DNA of 64,000 nt. It comes from CAXMRP01 sp965216515 (GTDB taxonomy: Bacteria > Pseudomonadota > Alphaproteobacteria > Rhizobiales > Afifellaceae). The notes beneath the pieces are model-generated. The model was not told the DNA's origin, searched no databases, and worked only from the letters and a program-made list of their open reading frames with translations. How positions within the stretch are numbered: position 1 is the first letter of the stretch; every line of letters begins with the position of its first letter. Both the position numbers and the translations under genes were made by a program. This document shows positions 27,621 through 36,449 of the stretch, piece after piece. The DNA is taken from assembly GCA_965216515.1 (NCBI GenBank), contig OZ244173.1:2232001-2296000 (forward strand), written 5' to 3'.

Positions 27621-28955
27621 ATGGCGTATAGTCGCCGGGTTCAGACCAGGGACTGCATAATCAAAGTGGCTCATCGCCTTGCCAACGCCTTCAGGCAACG
27701 GTTCCTGTCACCGCTCCGGGGCCGCGCGGCGCGCGCCATCCCGGCGGTGATGGTCACCGGGTCGGTCGGCAAATCGACGACGTGCCGCATGGTTGCCCGC
27801 ATATTGCAGGCGGCCGGCCACACCGTCGGGCTGGCAACGACCGACGACATCCGAATTGGCGGCGCGGTCGTCCGGCGTGGTGACAGCGCCGGATATCATG
27901 GCGCTGCACGGGTACTGAGCGATCCGCAGGCAACCGCGGCCGTTTTGGAGACCGCCCGCGGTGACCTGCTTCAGCGGGGTGTTTACATCCGCCCGTGCGA
28001 TGTCGGCGCGCTGCTCAACGTTCGCGATGAACAACTCGGCCTGGACGGCGTCGACACGATCGCCGCCATGGGCCGTCTCAAACAGGCCGTGCCGAAGACG
28101 GCCCGCGTTGCGGTTTTGTCTGCCGAGGACGCGTATTGCCAGACCATCGTCCCGGCATTCGATCCCGCCAGGCTGGTGCTATTCGCGGTTGATGACAACA
28201 TCGATACGGCGCAACGCCATCGCGCCGCCGGCCAACGCCTGCTCGGCCTGTCTTCGAGCGCCGGCGGCGAATGCATCGCGTTGCGCAGGGCCGGCCGTAC
28301 AGATCCGATTGTCGAGACGGCTTGCCTGCCCGCGCTGCACGGCGGTATCGCCCGCCACAATCTGGAAAACCTGCTGGCCGCCGCCGCAATCGGTGTCGCC
28401 CTCGATCAACCGCTTTCCGATATCGCCAGCGGGTTGCGCCGGTTCACGACATCGGTGGCGGAATCGCCGGGTCGCTTCAACCTGATTTCCGGATTTCCCT
28501 TTCCGGTCGTTCTCGACAAGGGTGCGAGCATCCCGGCTGTATCCGCCATTGCCGACGCCGCCGGCCGGATGAACGTGCCGGGGCGGCGCATTTGCGCGTT
28601 CACCGCCCGGGGAAACCGGCCGGATTCCCACTTTGCCGAGATTGCCGCCTGCATTGCCCCCCGCTTCGATGAACTGGTCTGCTATGAGGCCGAGCCATTC
28701 CTGCGCGGCCGGTCTGCCGGCGAGATCCTGAAACATCTGACCGATGGCCTGTGCGCCGCCGGCAAGCCGCCGCAAACCATTCGAGCCGCGACAGGTTACA
28801 GGGAGATGGTGGCCGCGCTGGCGGCCTTGGCCGGCCCGGGTGATCTCGTGGTGATCCTCGGCGGACTTGTGCACGACGTGCTGCCGGCGCTTGAGCATGA
28901 GCTTCGACCGCGTGCCCGAATGCCGTCTGCGGCGCCCGTTCCCGACAAGACGTAA
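27621..28955 (+). CDS. Mur-ligase-family amide ligase, cyanophycin-synthetase-like (cluster copy 3)
   Basis: A 444-aa paralogue of the 21450 ligase and the only plus-strand gene of the cluster. P-loop VTGSVGKSTTCR; GDSAGYHGAARVLSDPQATAAVLETARGDLL is CphA-like. At the position where copy 1 has AEHLG (the family Mg/ATP-site histidine) this protein has DEQLG, and LNADDP is replaced by LSAEDAY, so the active site has diverged. It could have a different substrate or be a regulatory or inactive partner. The start ATG 27621 is the first one downstream of a non-conserved leader; later starts are possible. It converges on the 28979 ligase, stop codons 23 bases apart. Confidence 0.77.
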   Translation: MAYSRRVQTRDCIIKVAHRLANAFRQRFLSPLRGRAARAIPAVMVTGSVGKSTTCRMVARILQAAGHTVGLATTDDIRIGGAVVRRGDSAGYHGAARVLSDPQATAAVLETARGDLLQRGVYIRPCDVGALLNVRDEQLGLDGVDTIAAMGRLKQAVPKTARVAVLSAEDAYCQTIVPAFDPARLVLFAVDDNIDTAQRHRAAGQRLLGLSSSAGGECIALRRAGRTDPIVETACLPALHGGIARHNLENLLAAAAIGVALDQPLSDIASGLRRFTTSVAESPGRFNLISGFPFPVVLDKGASIPAVSAIADAAGRMNVPGRRICAFTARGNRPDSHFAEIAACIAPRFDELVCYEAEPFLRGRSAGEILKHLTDGLCAAGKPPQTIRAATGYREMVAALAALAGPGDLVVILGGLVHDVLPALEHELRPRARMPSAAPVPDKT

Positions 28956-28978
28956 GGGTGTCAATCGCCCCGTCCCCG

Positions 28979-30214
28979 TCATTCCGCCGCCGCCGCCAAC
29001 GCCGCTTTCCCCTCTTCCGGCACATCGATCAGCTCACAATCGGTGCAGCGGATAAACCGCCGGCATCGGTCCCGCGCGCAACCGACCGCCCGGATTTCAC
29101 GAAGAATGAGGCGCTCCAGATGATCGGCCCTTTGGGACCCTTTGATAAGCACCAGATCACCGGCAACGACAAACTCATCCAGAAAACCGGCGGCATCCCC
29201 GATCCTTTCGAACGAGTAGAGTTGTCCGGCGTCCACGAATTCCCGCAGTTTGCGCACCGAGCCGGCCCACTGGCCGACATAGACCGCAACATCGGCGCAC
29301 TGAAGCGCCGACCGCGCGATTTGACGGTACCGGGCCCCTTTCGCACCCGGCGAATCGGAAATTTCGCCGAAAACGATGATCTTCCGCTTCGCTTCTGCTT
29401 CCTTGAGAAATGTCAGCGCCGCCGCGACGGAATCGAACGGACATTTCCAGCCGTCATCGATATAGGTGGCGCCGCGATCCAACACATAGGGACGCATTCT
29501 GCCTTCCAAAGGTTCGACCGCTTCAATCGCATCGACGGCATCGTCCAGCGGCACGCCGGCGGCGAAACCGCCGGCAAGCGCCGCCGAAATCGCGCCTGCC
29601 GCATAAGGGCCGACAAACCGGGACTGGATGGTGCGTTCTTGCCCCCCGTGGCGGATCCGCAATGCCAGGCGATCCGGCCATGAGGACGTGGCTTCCAGAA
29701 GCCTGAACTGGGCATCGGGCGATTTTCCAAAGCCAATGACCTCCGCCGCGGTGAGATGGCGCATGTCCCAAACACGGGGATCATCGGCATTGAGAACGGC
29801 AAACCCGTTCTCCGGCAGCGCCTTGACCAGTTCGCTTTTTTCCAGCGCTGTACGGTCAAGCGATTTGAAGTTGCTTCGGTGGTCGTGGCCGATCCCGGTC
29901 ACAATGCCGATCGCCGGCCGCAAAAGCGAAGCCTTCCGGCGAACAAACCCCGGCTTCCAACCGCTGATCTCCGCGACACAGAACCGATGGTCGGGCCGAA
30001 CACCCAAAATCGTGGCGGCCAGGCGCTTGATCGTATTGCCGTCGCGCACGACCGATCCGTCGCGAACCGGGCCTTTGGTCTTCAGGACCGCCGTCAGCAA
30101 CACAGACACGGTCGTTTTTCCCGTGCTTCCCGTCACGCCCAACCACGAAACATCCTCAAACCGGCGACGATGGATCTTCGCCGCGGCGGTAAGATAGACT
30201 GTCTTCAGGCCCAT
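28979..30214 (-). CDS. MurF-like amide ligase with C-terminal Cys4 tail (cluster copy 4)
   Basis: A 411-aa Mur ligase. P-loop GVTGSTGKTT at 26-35, AEISGWKPGF, GHDHRSNF, LNADDP, EGRMRPYVLDRG and GEISDSPGAKG define the MurF-type fold. The C-terminus contains KGSQRADHLER and then C379-x4-C384-x5-C390-x2-C393, the same cysteine spacing as in copies 2 and 5. Expected: ATP-dependent amide bond formation between an amino compound and an acyl substrate. It lies 27 bases downstream of the glycosyltransferase gene and is probably the last gene of the upstream half-operon. Confidence 0.82.
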   Translation of the reverse strand: MGLKTVYLTAAAKIHRRRFEDVSWLGVTGSTGKTTVSVLLTAVLKTKGPVRDGSVVRDGNTIKRLAATILGVRPDHRFCVAEISGWKPGFVRRKASLLRPAIGIVTGIGHDHRSNFKSLDRTALEKSELVKALPENGFAVLNADDPRVWDMRHLTAAEVIGFGKSPDAQFRLLEATSSWPDRLALRIRHGGQERTIQSRFVGPYAAGAISAALAGGFAAGVPLDDAVDAIEAVEPLEGRMRPYVLDRGATYIDDGWKCPFDSVAAALTFLKEAEAKRKIIVFGEISDSPGAKGARYRQIARSALQCADVAVYVGQWAGSVRKLREFVDAGQLYSFERIGDAAGFLDEFVVAGDLVLIKGSQRADHLERLILREIRAVGCARDRCRRFIRCTDCELIDVPEEGKAALAAAAE

Positions 30215-30241
30215 CGGTTGTTCCTCACCTGTCGATGCGGA

Positions 30242-31333
30242 TCACACCGCATCCTCAGCACGTTTCAACATGGACAAAAGGGATTGTGAGGTGCGCATCC
30301 TGGACTCAACGAGCGATTGGCAGCATGTCGCGATCCTGCGAATTTTGTCCGGCTGGCTCAGCAGATCCACGATTTTCCCGGCCAGACCGTCGATTGGCGC
30401 CTCCACATAGTGAACCCCCGGCACGAAGGGATCGGGCACTGAAAGTTTCTCGCTTGCGACCATGGCGCCGTTGGCGGCGGCAAGGCACCAGCGTTTCCAC
30501 GGTGTATCCCACGGGATATTGTGAAGATGCAGCACAACTTTCGCACGGTTCAGAATCTGCGTCCTGGCCTCGCCATAGAGCCCGCCCGTCACCATCTCGA
30601 AGCGATACCCGGCGCCGGTGATCGCTGCTTCCAGGCCCGCCAGCCGTTCGCGCCTGCCGGGCACTTTGGTGGTATCGCCCAGAAAGAGCACATCGATGTC
30701 GCGTATTTGGCTCCGGTCCTCTCCATATTCCGGCGTCTGTCCGGTCGGGATGAACTCAGACGCAATTCCCCGACTGGCGAGAAACCGCTGCTTCTGAACC
30801 GTCGACATCACGATCCGATCGAGCCACCCGCCGCGATGCCCGCTTTCGATGAACGCATAGGCTTCGCTCATCGCCCTGATCTTCCAGTGCGGGACGGCGT
30901 TGCCGCCGGATCCGGAATAGGCCCCCAATCCGGTTTCGGAAATTGTCTGATAGTGTTTGCGATGCAGCAGCTTGTAGATCGGCCGGTGCCAATATCCGGC
31001 CAGTGCGACGCGCGCGGTCGCCAACGCGTCCCGCTCCGCCTCCGCTGACAACTCCTCCGGGAATAGCGGCTCATGCTGCCACAGGACGGTCGTCGGACGC
31101 GCGCCCTGCCGGCGGCTGAGGATTTTTTCGTAACGGCGGAATCTCCGCGCGCTGCGATAAAGAAACAGAATGTCCCAATCATCGCGGACCGGATCGCCGT
31201 CACGAACCGACACCGCATCGGCGCCAAGTCGATCCAGCTCGTGAAACACGCCCGGAAATCTGGTGGGATTGGCAACCACCGCGATCGTGGTATTCGCCAA
31301 CGAGTTGGTGGCCGGTGCTGATCGCTGATTCAT
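30242..31333 (-). CDS. Glycosyltransferase-like protein (CgeB/GT4-type C-terminus)
   Basis: About 363 aa. The fold looks like a two-Rossmann GT-B enzyme: an N-terminal VVANPTRFPGVF half, a middle DIDVLFLGDTTKVPGRRERL strand typical of CgeB-like proteins, and a C-terminal segment with LHLHNIPWDTPWKRWCLAAANGAMVASE, similar to the donor-binding region of such transferases. The product is probably a sugar-modified intermediate of the cluster. Two neighbouring ATGs (31333 and 31339) can serve as start; the first residues are not conserved. The family level is fairly secure, the substrate unknown. Confidence 0.65.
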   Translation of the reverse strand: MNQRSAPATNSLANTTIAVVANPTRFPGVFHELDRLGADAVSVRDGDPVRDDWDILFLYRSARRFRRYEKILSRRQGARPTTVLWQHEPLFPEELSAEAERDALATARVALAGYWHRPIYKLLHRKHYQTISETGLGAYSGSGGNAVPHWKIRAMSEAYAFIESGHRGGWLDRIVMSTVQKQRFLASRGIASEFIPTGQTPEYGEDRSQIRDIDVLFLGDTTKVPGRRERLAGLEAAITGAGYRFEMVTGGLYGEARTQILNRAKVVLHLHNIPWDTPWKRWCLAAANGAMVASEKLSVPDPFVPGVHYVEAPIDGLAGKIVDLLSQPDKIRRIATCCQSLVESRMRTSQSLLSMLKRAEDAV

Positions 31334-31365
31334 ACGCATGGATCCGGGTTGGCCTGGTCGCCGAT

Positions 31366-32046
31366 TCAGCGTTTGTGCCGCTGCGGCCGTGTCGCAGGCA
31401 AACACGTCTGGCCGGACTTCGTATCGGCATGTACGATCGCGCCGGCCCCGACGGTCGTCCCTTCGCCAAGCATAAGATTGTCCAGCACGGTGGCATTCAG
31501 CCCCACGAAACAGCGTGCGCCAAGACGGGTGCCTCCGCCGATGGTCCCGTGTGCAGCGACAAAGGACCAGTCGCCGACTTCGACATGATGGGCAAGGTTG
31601 CAGCCGCTGCGCAGGATTACCCCATTGCCGATACGGGCAAAGGCCTGAACAACGGCAGCTTCGAAGATCATGCAGTTTTCCCCGATATCGACATTGGAGG
31701 CGACGGCCGCACGACTGGAGACATGGCTGATCAGCCTGAAGCCCTTTGCCCTGGCAGCATCGCTTGCGCGCATGCGCAGGCGGTTTCCGTCCTGCCAGCC
31801 AACCGAAACGAGCATGGCCGTCCGCGCCGGGTCGAAGCGATCGTCGATCGCCTCGAAATCGACCACGGGAAGATCGTGAAGGACCGGATTGGAGTTGAAC
31901 GCCCGGTCCACGGTGAAAGCCACCACATCGTGGGGACTGTCTGTGGTCAGGGCGTGCCAGGCAAGGCTTGCAAAGGGTCCGTTGCCGAACAACACCACGT
32001 CCAGTTTGCCGGCAGCCGCGGGTGTCGAACGATCGGTCATTCCCAT
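31366..32046 (-). CDS. NeuD/PglD-like hexapeptide acyltransferase
   Basis: A 226-aa protein with an N-terminal Rossmann-like domain (VVLFGNGPFASLA) and a C-terminal left-handed beta-helix of hexapeptide repeats (about 110-215; NVDIGENCMIFEAAVV, ARIGNGVILRSGCNLAHHVEVGD, GTIGGGTRLGARC). The histidine in CNLAHHVEVGD matches the catalytic base of PglD/NeuD acetyltransferases acting on UDP-4-amino sugars. It is preceded by the aminotransferase gene, so amination followed by N-acylation of a nucleotide sugar is the natural reading. Formyl or other acyl donors are alternatives. Confidence 0.78.
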   Translation of the reverse strand: MGMTDRSTPAAAGKLDVVLFGNGPFASLAWHALTTDSPHDVVAFTVDRAFNSNPVLHDLPVVDFEAIDDRFDPARTAMLVSVGWQDGNRLRMRASDAARAKGFRLISHVSSRAAVASNVDIGENCMIFEAAVVQAFARIGNGVILRSGCNLAHHVEVGDWSFVAAHGTIGGGTRLGARCFVGLNATVLDNLMLGEGTTVGAGAIVHADTKSGQTCLPATRPQRHKR

Positions 32047-32092
32047 CCTCTCAGCAGGGCTGCCCGAACGACGGGCCTGTCCGGCCCCTCGC

Positions 32093-33235
32093 TCACGCCT
32101 TCCCGGTCAGGCCGCGGAACATAGTACCGATCGCCTCATCGTCCAATGCGGCGACATCGCCATGGCAGGGCACGTTGACGATGTGATCATAGACATGGCT
32201 GCTCGACGCCAGTCCCCGCACCGGCTTGTAGTATTTTCTCACAACCAGAATATCGTTGGCGAGCGCCGCCATCGGCAAAGGTCGCGGCGCCAGCAGGGGA
32301 ACATGCCCGAACACCCCCCGCGCAAGCACGCTCTCATCGACAAGGAGGCGAAAACCATTGCGTCTGGCGATGGCGAGTATGCGGCTGAATTGCTGGCGAT
32401 AGGCGCCCGCCCAGTTTTCCGCGCTGCCGATCCGGTCGAGGACGAACGCGGCCGCCGGATCGGACAATTTGCCGTTGGACAGCGCGTGCCTGCGGTGCGG
32501 CCACGATCCCTTATAGCCGAAATCCAGTGCCGAGCAGGCGTCCTCAAATCGCGCCCGGTCCACGATCACGCATCCGCCCTCGCCAAAGCCGAACGGCTTC
32601 GTATGGTGAAAACTCAGGCACTCCGTGACACCCCGGTGATCTGTCCGGTCAAAACCCAGAAGTCCGGCCGCATTGTCGACAATCAGTGCCTTGTCATGCC
32701 GCCGCGCATAATCGACAAGACGGTCCATGTTACAAAGCAGACCAAACGGGTTGAGCGCGACGACACCGTCATAGGATTGCCGGTCGATCGCTTCCAGGAC
32801 CTGGTCATCAATGCACCCGGCGGCATTGCAGTCGATGGCGACACCGCCATCGAACGGGCCGACCGTCGTCGCCCGAAATCCAAAATCCGGAACGAGCCAT
32901 CGAACCGGCCCGTTTTGCTCCCAAAGCGCTGCCGCCGCCATCAACGCATGGGTGCCGCTTGCGCAGGGAACCGCGCATCGGCCGGCCGGCAGTTCGAGAA
33001 GCGCCTCGATCTCCTCCTTCAGCGCCTGCCAAACAGGCCCGAAATTCGTCCAGCGGTTTTCCGTTGCCGAACGCGCCAGCAGCCGCGAAATGTTCGCGAA
33101 GTCCGGGTTTTTCTTCTCGATGAATGCGATCGGCCCGGCCAAATCCAATATCCGATATTGCGATGAATTCAGTATTGGGACAGATTCGCTGCCCGGGCGC
33201 CGCCGCGGAACCGCCTGAGATTGAGCAAGCACCAA
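32093..33235 (-). CDS. DegT/DnrJ/EryC1-family aminotransferase
   Basis: A 380-aa PLP enzyme of the sugar aminotransferase family. SGTHALMAAAALW binds the cofactor phosphate, VPDFGFRAT and VDNAAGLLGF contribute the aspartate that contacts PLP, and the internal aldimine lysine is K213 in SFHHTKPFGFGEGG. Such enzymes use glutamate to aminate keto sugars. No dehydratase or epimerase gene is seen nearby, so the keto-sugar precursor must come from elsewhere. It sits between asnB and the NeuD-like gene. The true start may be somewhat downstream of 33235. Confidence 0.83.
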   Translation of the reverse strand: MVLAQSQAVPRRRPGSESVPILNSSQYRILDLAGPIAFIEKKNPDFANISRLLARSATENRWTNFGPVWQALKEEIEALLELPAGRCAVPCASGTHALMAAAALWEQNGPVRWLVPDFGFRATTVGPFDGGVAIDCNAAGCIDDQVLEAIDRQSYDGVVALNPFGLLCNMDRLVDYARRHDKALIVDNAAGLLGFDRTDHRGVTECLSFHHTKPFGFGEGGCVIVDRARFEDACSALDFGYKGSWPHRRHALSNGKLSDPAAAFVLDRIGSAENWAGAYRQQFSRILAIARRNGFRLLVDESVLARGVFGHVPLLAPRPLPMAALANDILVVRKYYKPVRGLASSSHVYDHIVNVPCHGDVAALDDEAIGTMFRGLTGKA

Positions 33236-33263
33236 TTCCGGTTGATAGCGAACCGGTCCATCC

Positions 33264-35147
33264 TCAACAAGACCCGTCCCGCGCCGACGGGCCGTCGGCG
33301 ATCGCCATCAGCCGCTCGCCCAATTCGGCCGGATCGGCATTGCCGAAAAATATCCGCAGCCACAATTCCAGGCTGACCAGACGAAAGCGGATTTCATCGG
33401 CGGTCGAGGCCATGGCCACGATATCCTTCGTTGCCGCCCCGGTCCATTCAAACTGCTCGGCGAGCATGCCGCCCAGCAGGAGCCGTTCCGAACCGGAAGA
33501 GTAGAATTCCGGCACCGGAAACCCCTTCTTCGGCGCATATACGATATCGGAAGGCAGCCGCAGTTCCGCGGCTTTCTTGACCGCCCATTTTGCGCAGCCG
33601 CCATTGAGTTTGGCTTTGCGCGGCAGATGGAACGCCAGATCGATCATATCGTTCTCCAGGAACGGCACCCGCATTTCCACTGACGCCGACATTCCGATCC
33701 GGTCATGCCGATGGAGGATCCAGGCCAGGTAGTAGTGGAACTCGAAAAGGCAGTGAGCGAGAAACGCGCGGTCGGCAACCGGTTCCACCGCCGACAATTT
33801 CGCCATGAGACGGTCGGGCAGTGTTTCGATATTGGCATCCCGGGCGGCCTTCATCCGCATCTGGAACTGCCTTTCCCAGACCGCCGGCGCGCCGCGAAAG
33901 GGCATGGCATTCAACCGGCGGGCCAACGAACGCCACAACGGCTTGGGCAGGCCGAGCCGGCGCATTCTGTCAAGCCGGCGCCAAACACGATAGGTCTTCG
34001 CATACCGGGGGTAGCCGCCGAACAGTTCATCGGATCCCTCGCCGGTGACCAGCACCCGCACGCCGTCGTCGCGGCAGCGCCGGACAACGGCCATGAGCGC
34101 CGGATCGCTGGCATGATAGATCGGGCAGTCGCTGTGCCAAACCGCCAGCGGCCAGGTGCGAAGAAACCGCGCCCTGTCAAACGGCACCGGGTGGAGCGCC
34201 AGGCCCAGGTGGGCGGCCACCCGGCCGGCCGCGGCGGCCTCGCTTTCCGGACCTTGAACATCGGCGACATAGGTTGACAAATTCGGCGTTCGATCGCTGG
34301 CATAGGCGGCTATGAGGCTGGAATCGACACCGCCGCTGCACATTGCCGCCACCGGCACGTCGCTGGCCAGATGGGCATTGACACTTGCCTTCAAAGCCCC
34401 GGCAGCCGATGCCGCCAGGCCGTCGGCGTTTCCGGTCATGGCCTCGGCAATCCGCGCCGGATCGACATTGTCGAGGACGTGGAAGTACCGGGTTTCGATA
34501 TCGTCGGAACTGGTCATCTTTCGCCAGGTCCCGGCCGGAAGCTCGCGCAATCCCGAAAATCCCGTCCGTCCGGATGTTTTCGTTTCCCACATCAGGTAGA
34601 GCGTCATCGCCCGCTCATCGATCGCCGCCTCCACAAGCGGCGAGGACAGGATGGCCTTGGCCTCGGATGCGAACACCAGCCGTCCGCCCTGGTCGGCGAT
34701 GACAAGCGGCTTGATACCGGCCCGGTCGCGGGCCAACCAGAGCGCGCCCTCGCGCCGGTCGAAATAGGCGAACGCGAACATGCCGTTGAATTGCGGTATG
34801 GCCGCCTCCGGCCCCCAGCGGTGAAGCGCCTGAAGGACGACTTCCGTATCGCCGGAACTGGCAAACGAGACACCTTCCCCGACCAGTCGCCGGCGCAAAT
34901 CGCGATAGTTGTAGACCAGGCCGTTATAGACAAGGACCCCTTGATCATCGGCGGTCGACATCGGCTGGGCGGCGCGATCGGACAGGTCGAGAATCTTGAG
35001 CCGGGTATGACCGAGCGCCAGCGCCCCGTCGTTCCAGGTGGCCGCCCCGTCGGGGCCCCTGTGGATCATCGCCGCCAGCATGCCGTTGATGTCGTCGCGG
35101 CGGACCGGACGGCCGCCCCGCTCGAATATGCCGGCAATTCCGCACAT
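33264..35147 (-). CDS. asnB: Glutamine-dependent asparagine synthase-type amidotransferase
   Basis: A 627-aa class-II glutamine amidotransferase. The N-terminal nucleophile is C2 (MCGIAGIFE), followed by RGPDG and YNGLVYNYRDLR of the glutaminase domain (about 1-210). The synthase PP-loop SGGVDSS begins at S271, with GEGSDELFGGYPRY and RMRVPF-like EMRVPFLENDMIDLA downstream. AsnB paralogues in biosynthetic clusters make amides other than asparagine, and its place 15 bases after a Mur ligase suggests amidation within this pathway. Primary asparagine synthesis cannot be excluded. The gene symbol reflects the family, not a proven substrate. Confidence 0.88.
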   Translation of the reverse strand: MCGIAGIFERGGRPVRRDDINGMLAAMIHRGPDGAATWNDGALALGHTRLKILDLSDRAAQPMSTADDQGVLVYNGLVYNYRDLRRRLVGEGVSFASSGDTEVVLQALHRWGPEAAIPQFNGMFAFAYFDRREGALWLARDRAGIKPLVIADQGGRLVFASEAKAILSSPLVEAAIDERAMTLYLMWETKTSGRTGFSGLRELPAGTWRKMTSSDDIETRYFHVLDNVDPARIAEAMTGNADGLAASAAGALKASVNAHLASDVPVAAMCSGGVDSSLIAAYASDRTPNLSTYVADVQGPESEAAAAGRVAAHLGLALHPVPFDRARFLRTWPLAVWHSDCPIYHASDPALMAVVRRCRDDGVRVLVTGEGSDELFGGYPRYAKTYRVWRRLDRMRRLGLPKPLWRSLARRLNAMPFRGAPAVWERQFQMRMKAARDANIETLPDRLMAKLSAVEPVADRAFLAHCLFEFHYYLAWILHRHDRIGMSASVEMRVPFLENDMIDLAFHLPRKAKLNGGCAKWAVKKAAELRLPSDIVYAPKKGFPVPEFYSSGSERLLLGGMLAEQFEWTGAATKDIVAMASTADEIRFRLVSLELWLRIFFGNADPAELGERLMAIADGPSARDGSC

Positions 35148-35162
35148 CGGCTTTCGATCCGG

Positions 35163-36449
35163 TCAGAATTCGCCCAGCGGAACATGACGTTCGGCTTCGG
35201 CCATCCACGTCGCCTGCTGGCGGCGAAATTCGTACTTTTCCTCGCCGACAAGATCCAGGCAATCGGCGCATGTTCCCGGCAGGTTGCAACGCTCCAGGCG
35301 ACAAACGACAGGTCCGTGTTCCTCGTACATCAGCCGTTCCAGATGGTCGACGCCGCTCGCCTTGATCAGAATGACCTCGCCCTCCACCACGTCCTCCGCC
35401 AGCAATGTCCGCAATGCGTCATACCGCTCGACCCGGTAGAGTGGCGCATCGGGCTGCCGATCCTTCTCGGTCCGGATGCCCGAGGATTGCGGACCGGTAA
35501 AGATCACCCTGTCGGCCACGGCCAGCGCCGCCCGTGCCGCCTTGGCATAGTTCTTCCGCCTTGTTCCGGACGTGTCGGAAATCGTTCCGATGATGATTGT
35601 CTTTCTAGGTGCATCGATATCTGCCATCACCGACAATGCCAGCTCCATGCTCCACAATGGCGCCTTGACGGTGTCGAGAATGAAGCGGCCGCCGCCCCGC
35701 CGCCGATGCACTGACAGGCGCTGGAAACGCGGCGTGTACCGGCCGACGACATCGACGCAGGTCTCCATGTCCACGCCCAATTCCAGGCCGGCGAGCAACG
35801 CCGCCATGATGGAAGCCGTCCAGTGGACCCCGACGAGAGGGCAGATGAATTCCCGTTGCGTACCGCGGTAGGCCAGCATCATCCGCAGGCCTGTCTTCCA
35901 GTCATAGCTGGCGTCCAGAAGGCGCAGGTCGCAGTGTTCCCCTTTGCCGAACGTTACCACACGCGCCTTCGTCCGGTCCGCCATGGCCAGCGCATACGGA
36001 TCGTCACCGTTCAGGACCGCAAGCCCCGACCGGGGCAGGATCGCCAGCAGTTCCGATTTTTCCGCCGCGACATCGTCCTTGGTCCGCAGCGTTTTCCTGT
36101 GTTCCAGGCCGATCAGCGTGACCAGACCGACATCCGGTTTCAAACTTCCCGCCATCTGCGAAATGTTGCCCGGCTTGTCGGCGCCGATCTCGTGGACGAG
36201 GAATTTCAGGCCGAACGGCGAGGTGTGGAATATGTTGCGGGCCACCGCTTCCGGGGTGTTCCGGAACGACCAGACTTTTGTTTCGCCGACATTGGACAAC
36301 AATGCCCCCAGAAGTTCGGTGGCAGTGGATTTTCCGCTCGTGCCGGTAACGCAGGCGACGGTAACGCCGGGCCACAACCGGCGCAAATATCGTGCGGTGG
36401 GGACGCGGACGGCATTTCGGACCGACTTCCACCTCTTGCCCACATCCAT
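35163..36449 (-). CDS. MurF-like amide ligase with C-terminal Cys4 tail (cluster copy 5)
   Basis: A 428-aa Mur ligase and the first gene of the minus-strand cluster. P-loop CVTGTSGKST at 33-42, HEIGADKPGN, GLEHRKTL, LNGDDPY, LDTVKAPLWS and GTISDTSGTRRKNY follow. The C-terminus has KASGVDHLER and then C383-x4-C388-x5-C394-x2-C397. It is closest in layout to the 23988 copy. The start at MDVGKRWKS was chosen, with GGGAG upstream; the longer frame to 36935 runs antisense through tRNA-Thr and is spurious. Confidence 0.83.
   Translation of the reverse strand: MDVGKRWKSVRNAVRVPTARYLRRLWPGVTVACVTGTSGKSTATELLGALLSNVGETKVWSFRNTPEAVARNIFHTSPFGLKFLVHEIGADKPGNISQMAGSLKPDVGLVTLIGLEHRKTLRTKDDVAAEKSELLAILPRSGLAVLNGDDPYALAMADRTKARVVTFGKGEHCDLRLLDASYDWKTGLRMMLAYRGTQREFICPLVGVHWTASIMAALLAGLELGVDMETCVDVVGRYTPRFQRLSVHRRRGGGRFILDTVKAPLWSMELALSVMADIDAPRKTIIIGTISDTSGTRRKNYAKAARAALAVADRVIFTGPQSSGIRTEKDRQPDAPLYRVERYDALRTLLAEDVVEGEVILIKASGVDHLERLMYEEHGPVVCRLERCNLPGTCADCLDLVGEEKYEFRRQQATWMAEAERHVPLGEF

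Noticed and set aside
21450..36449. Peptidoglycan dcw-type mur gene cluster
   Set aside because: No mraY, murG, ddl, fts or UDP-MurNAc enzymes, and the ligases have tails and motifs unlike MurC-F.
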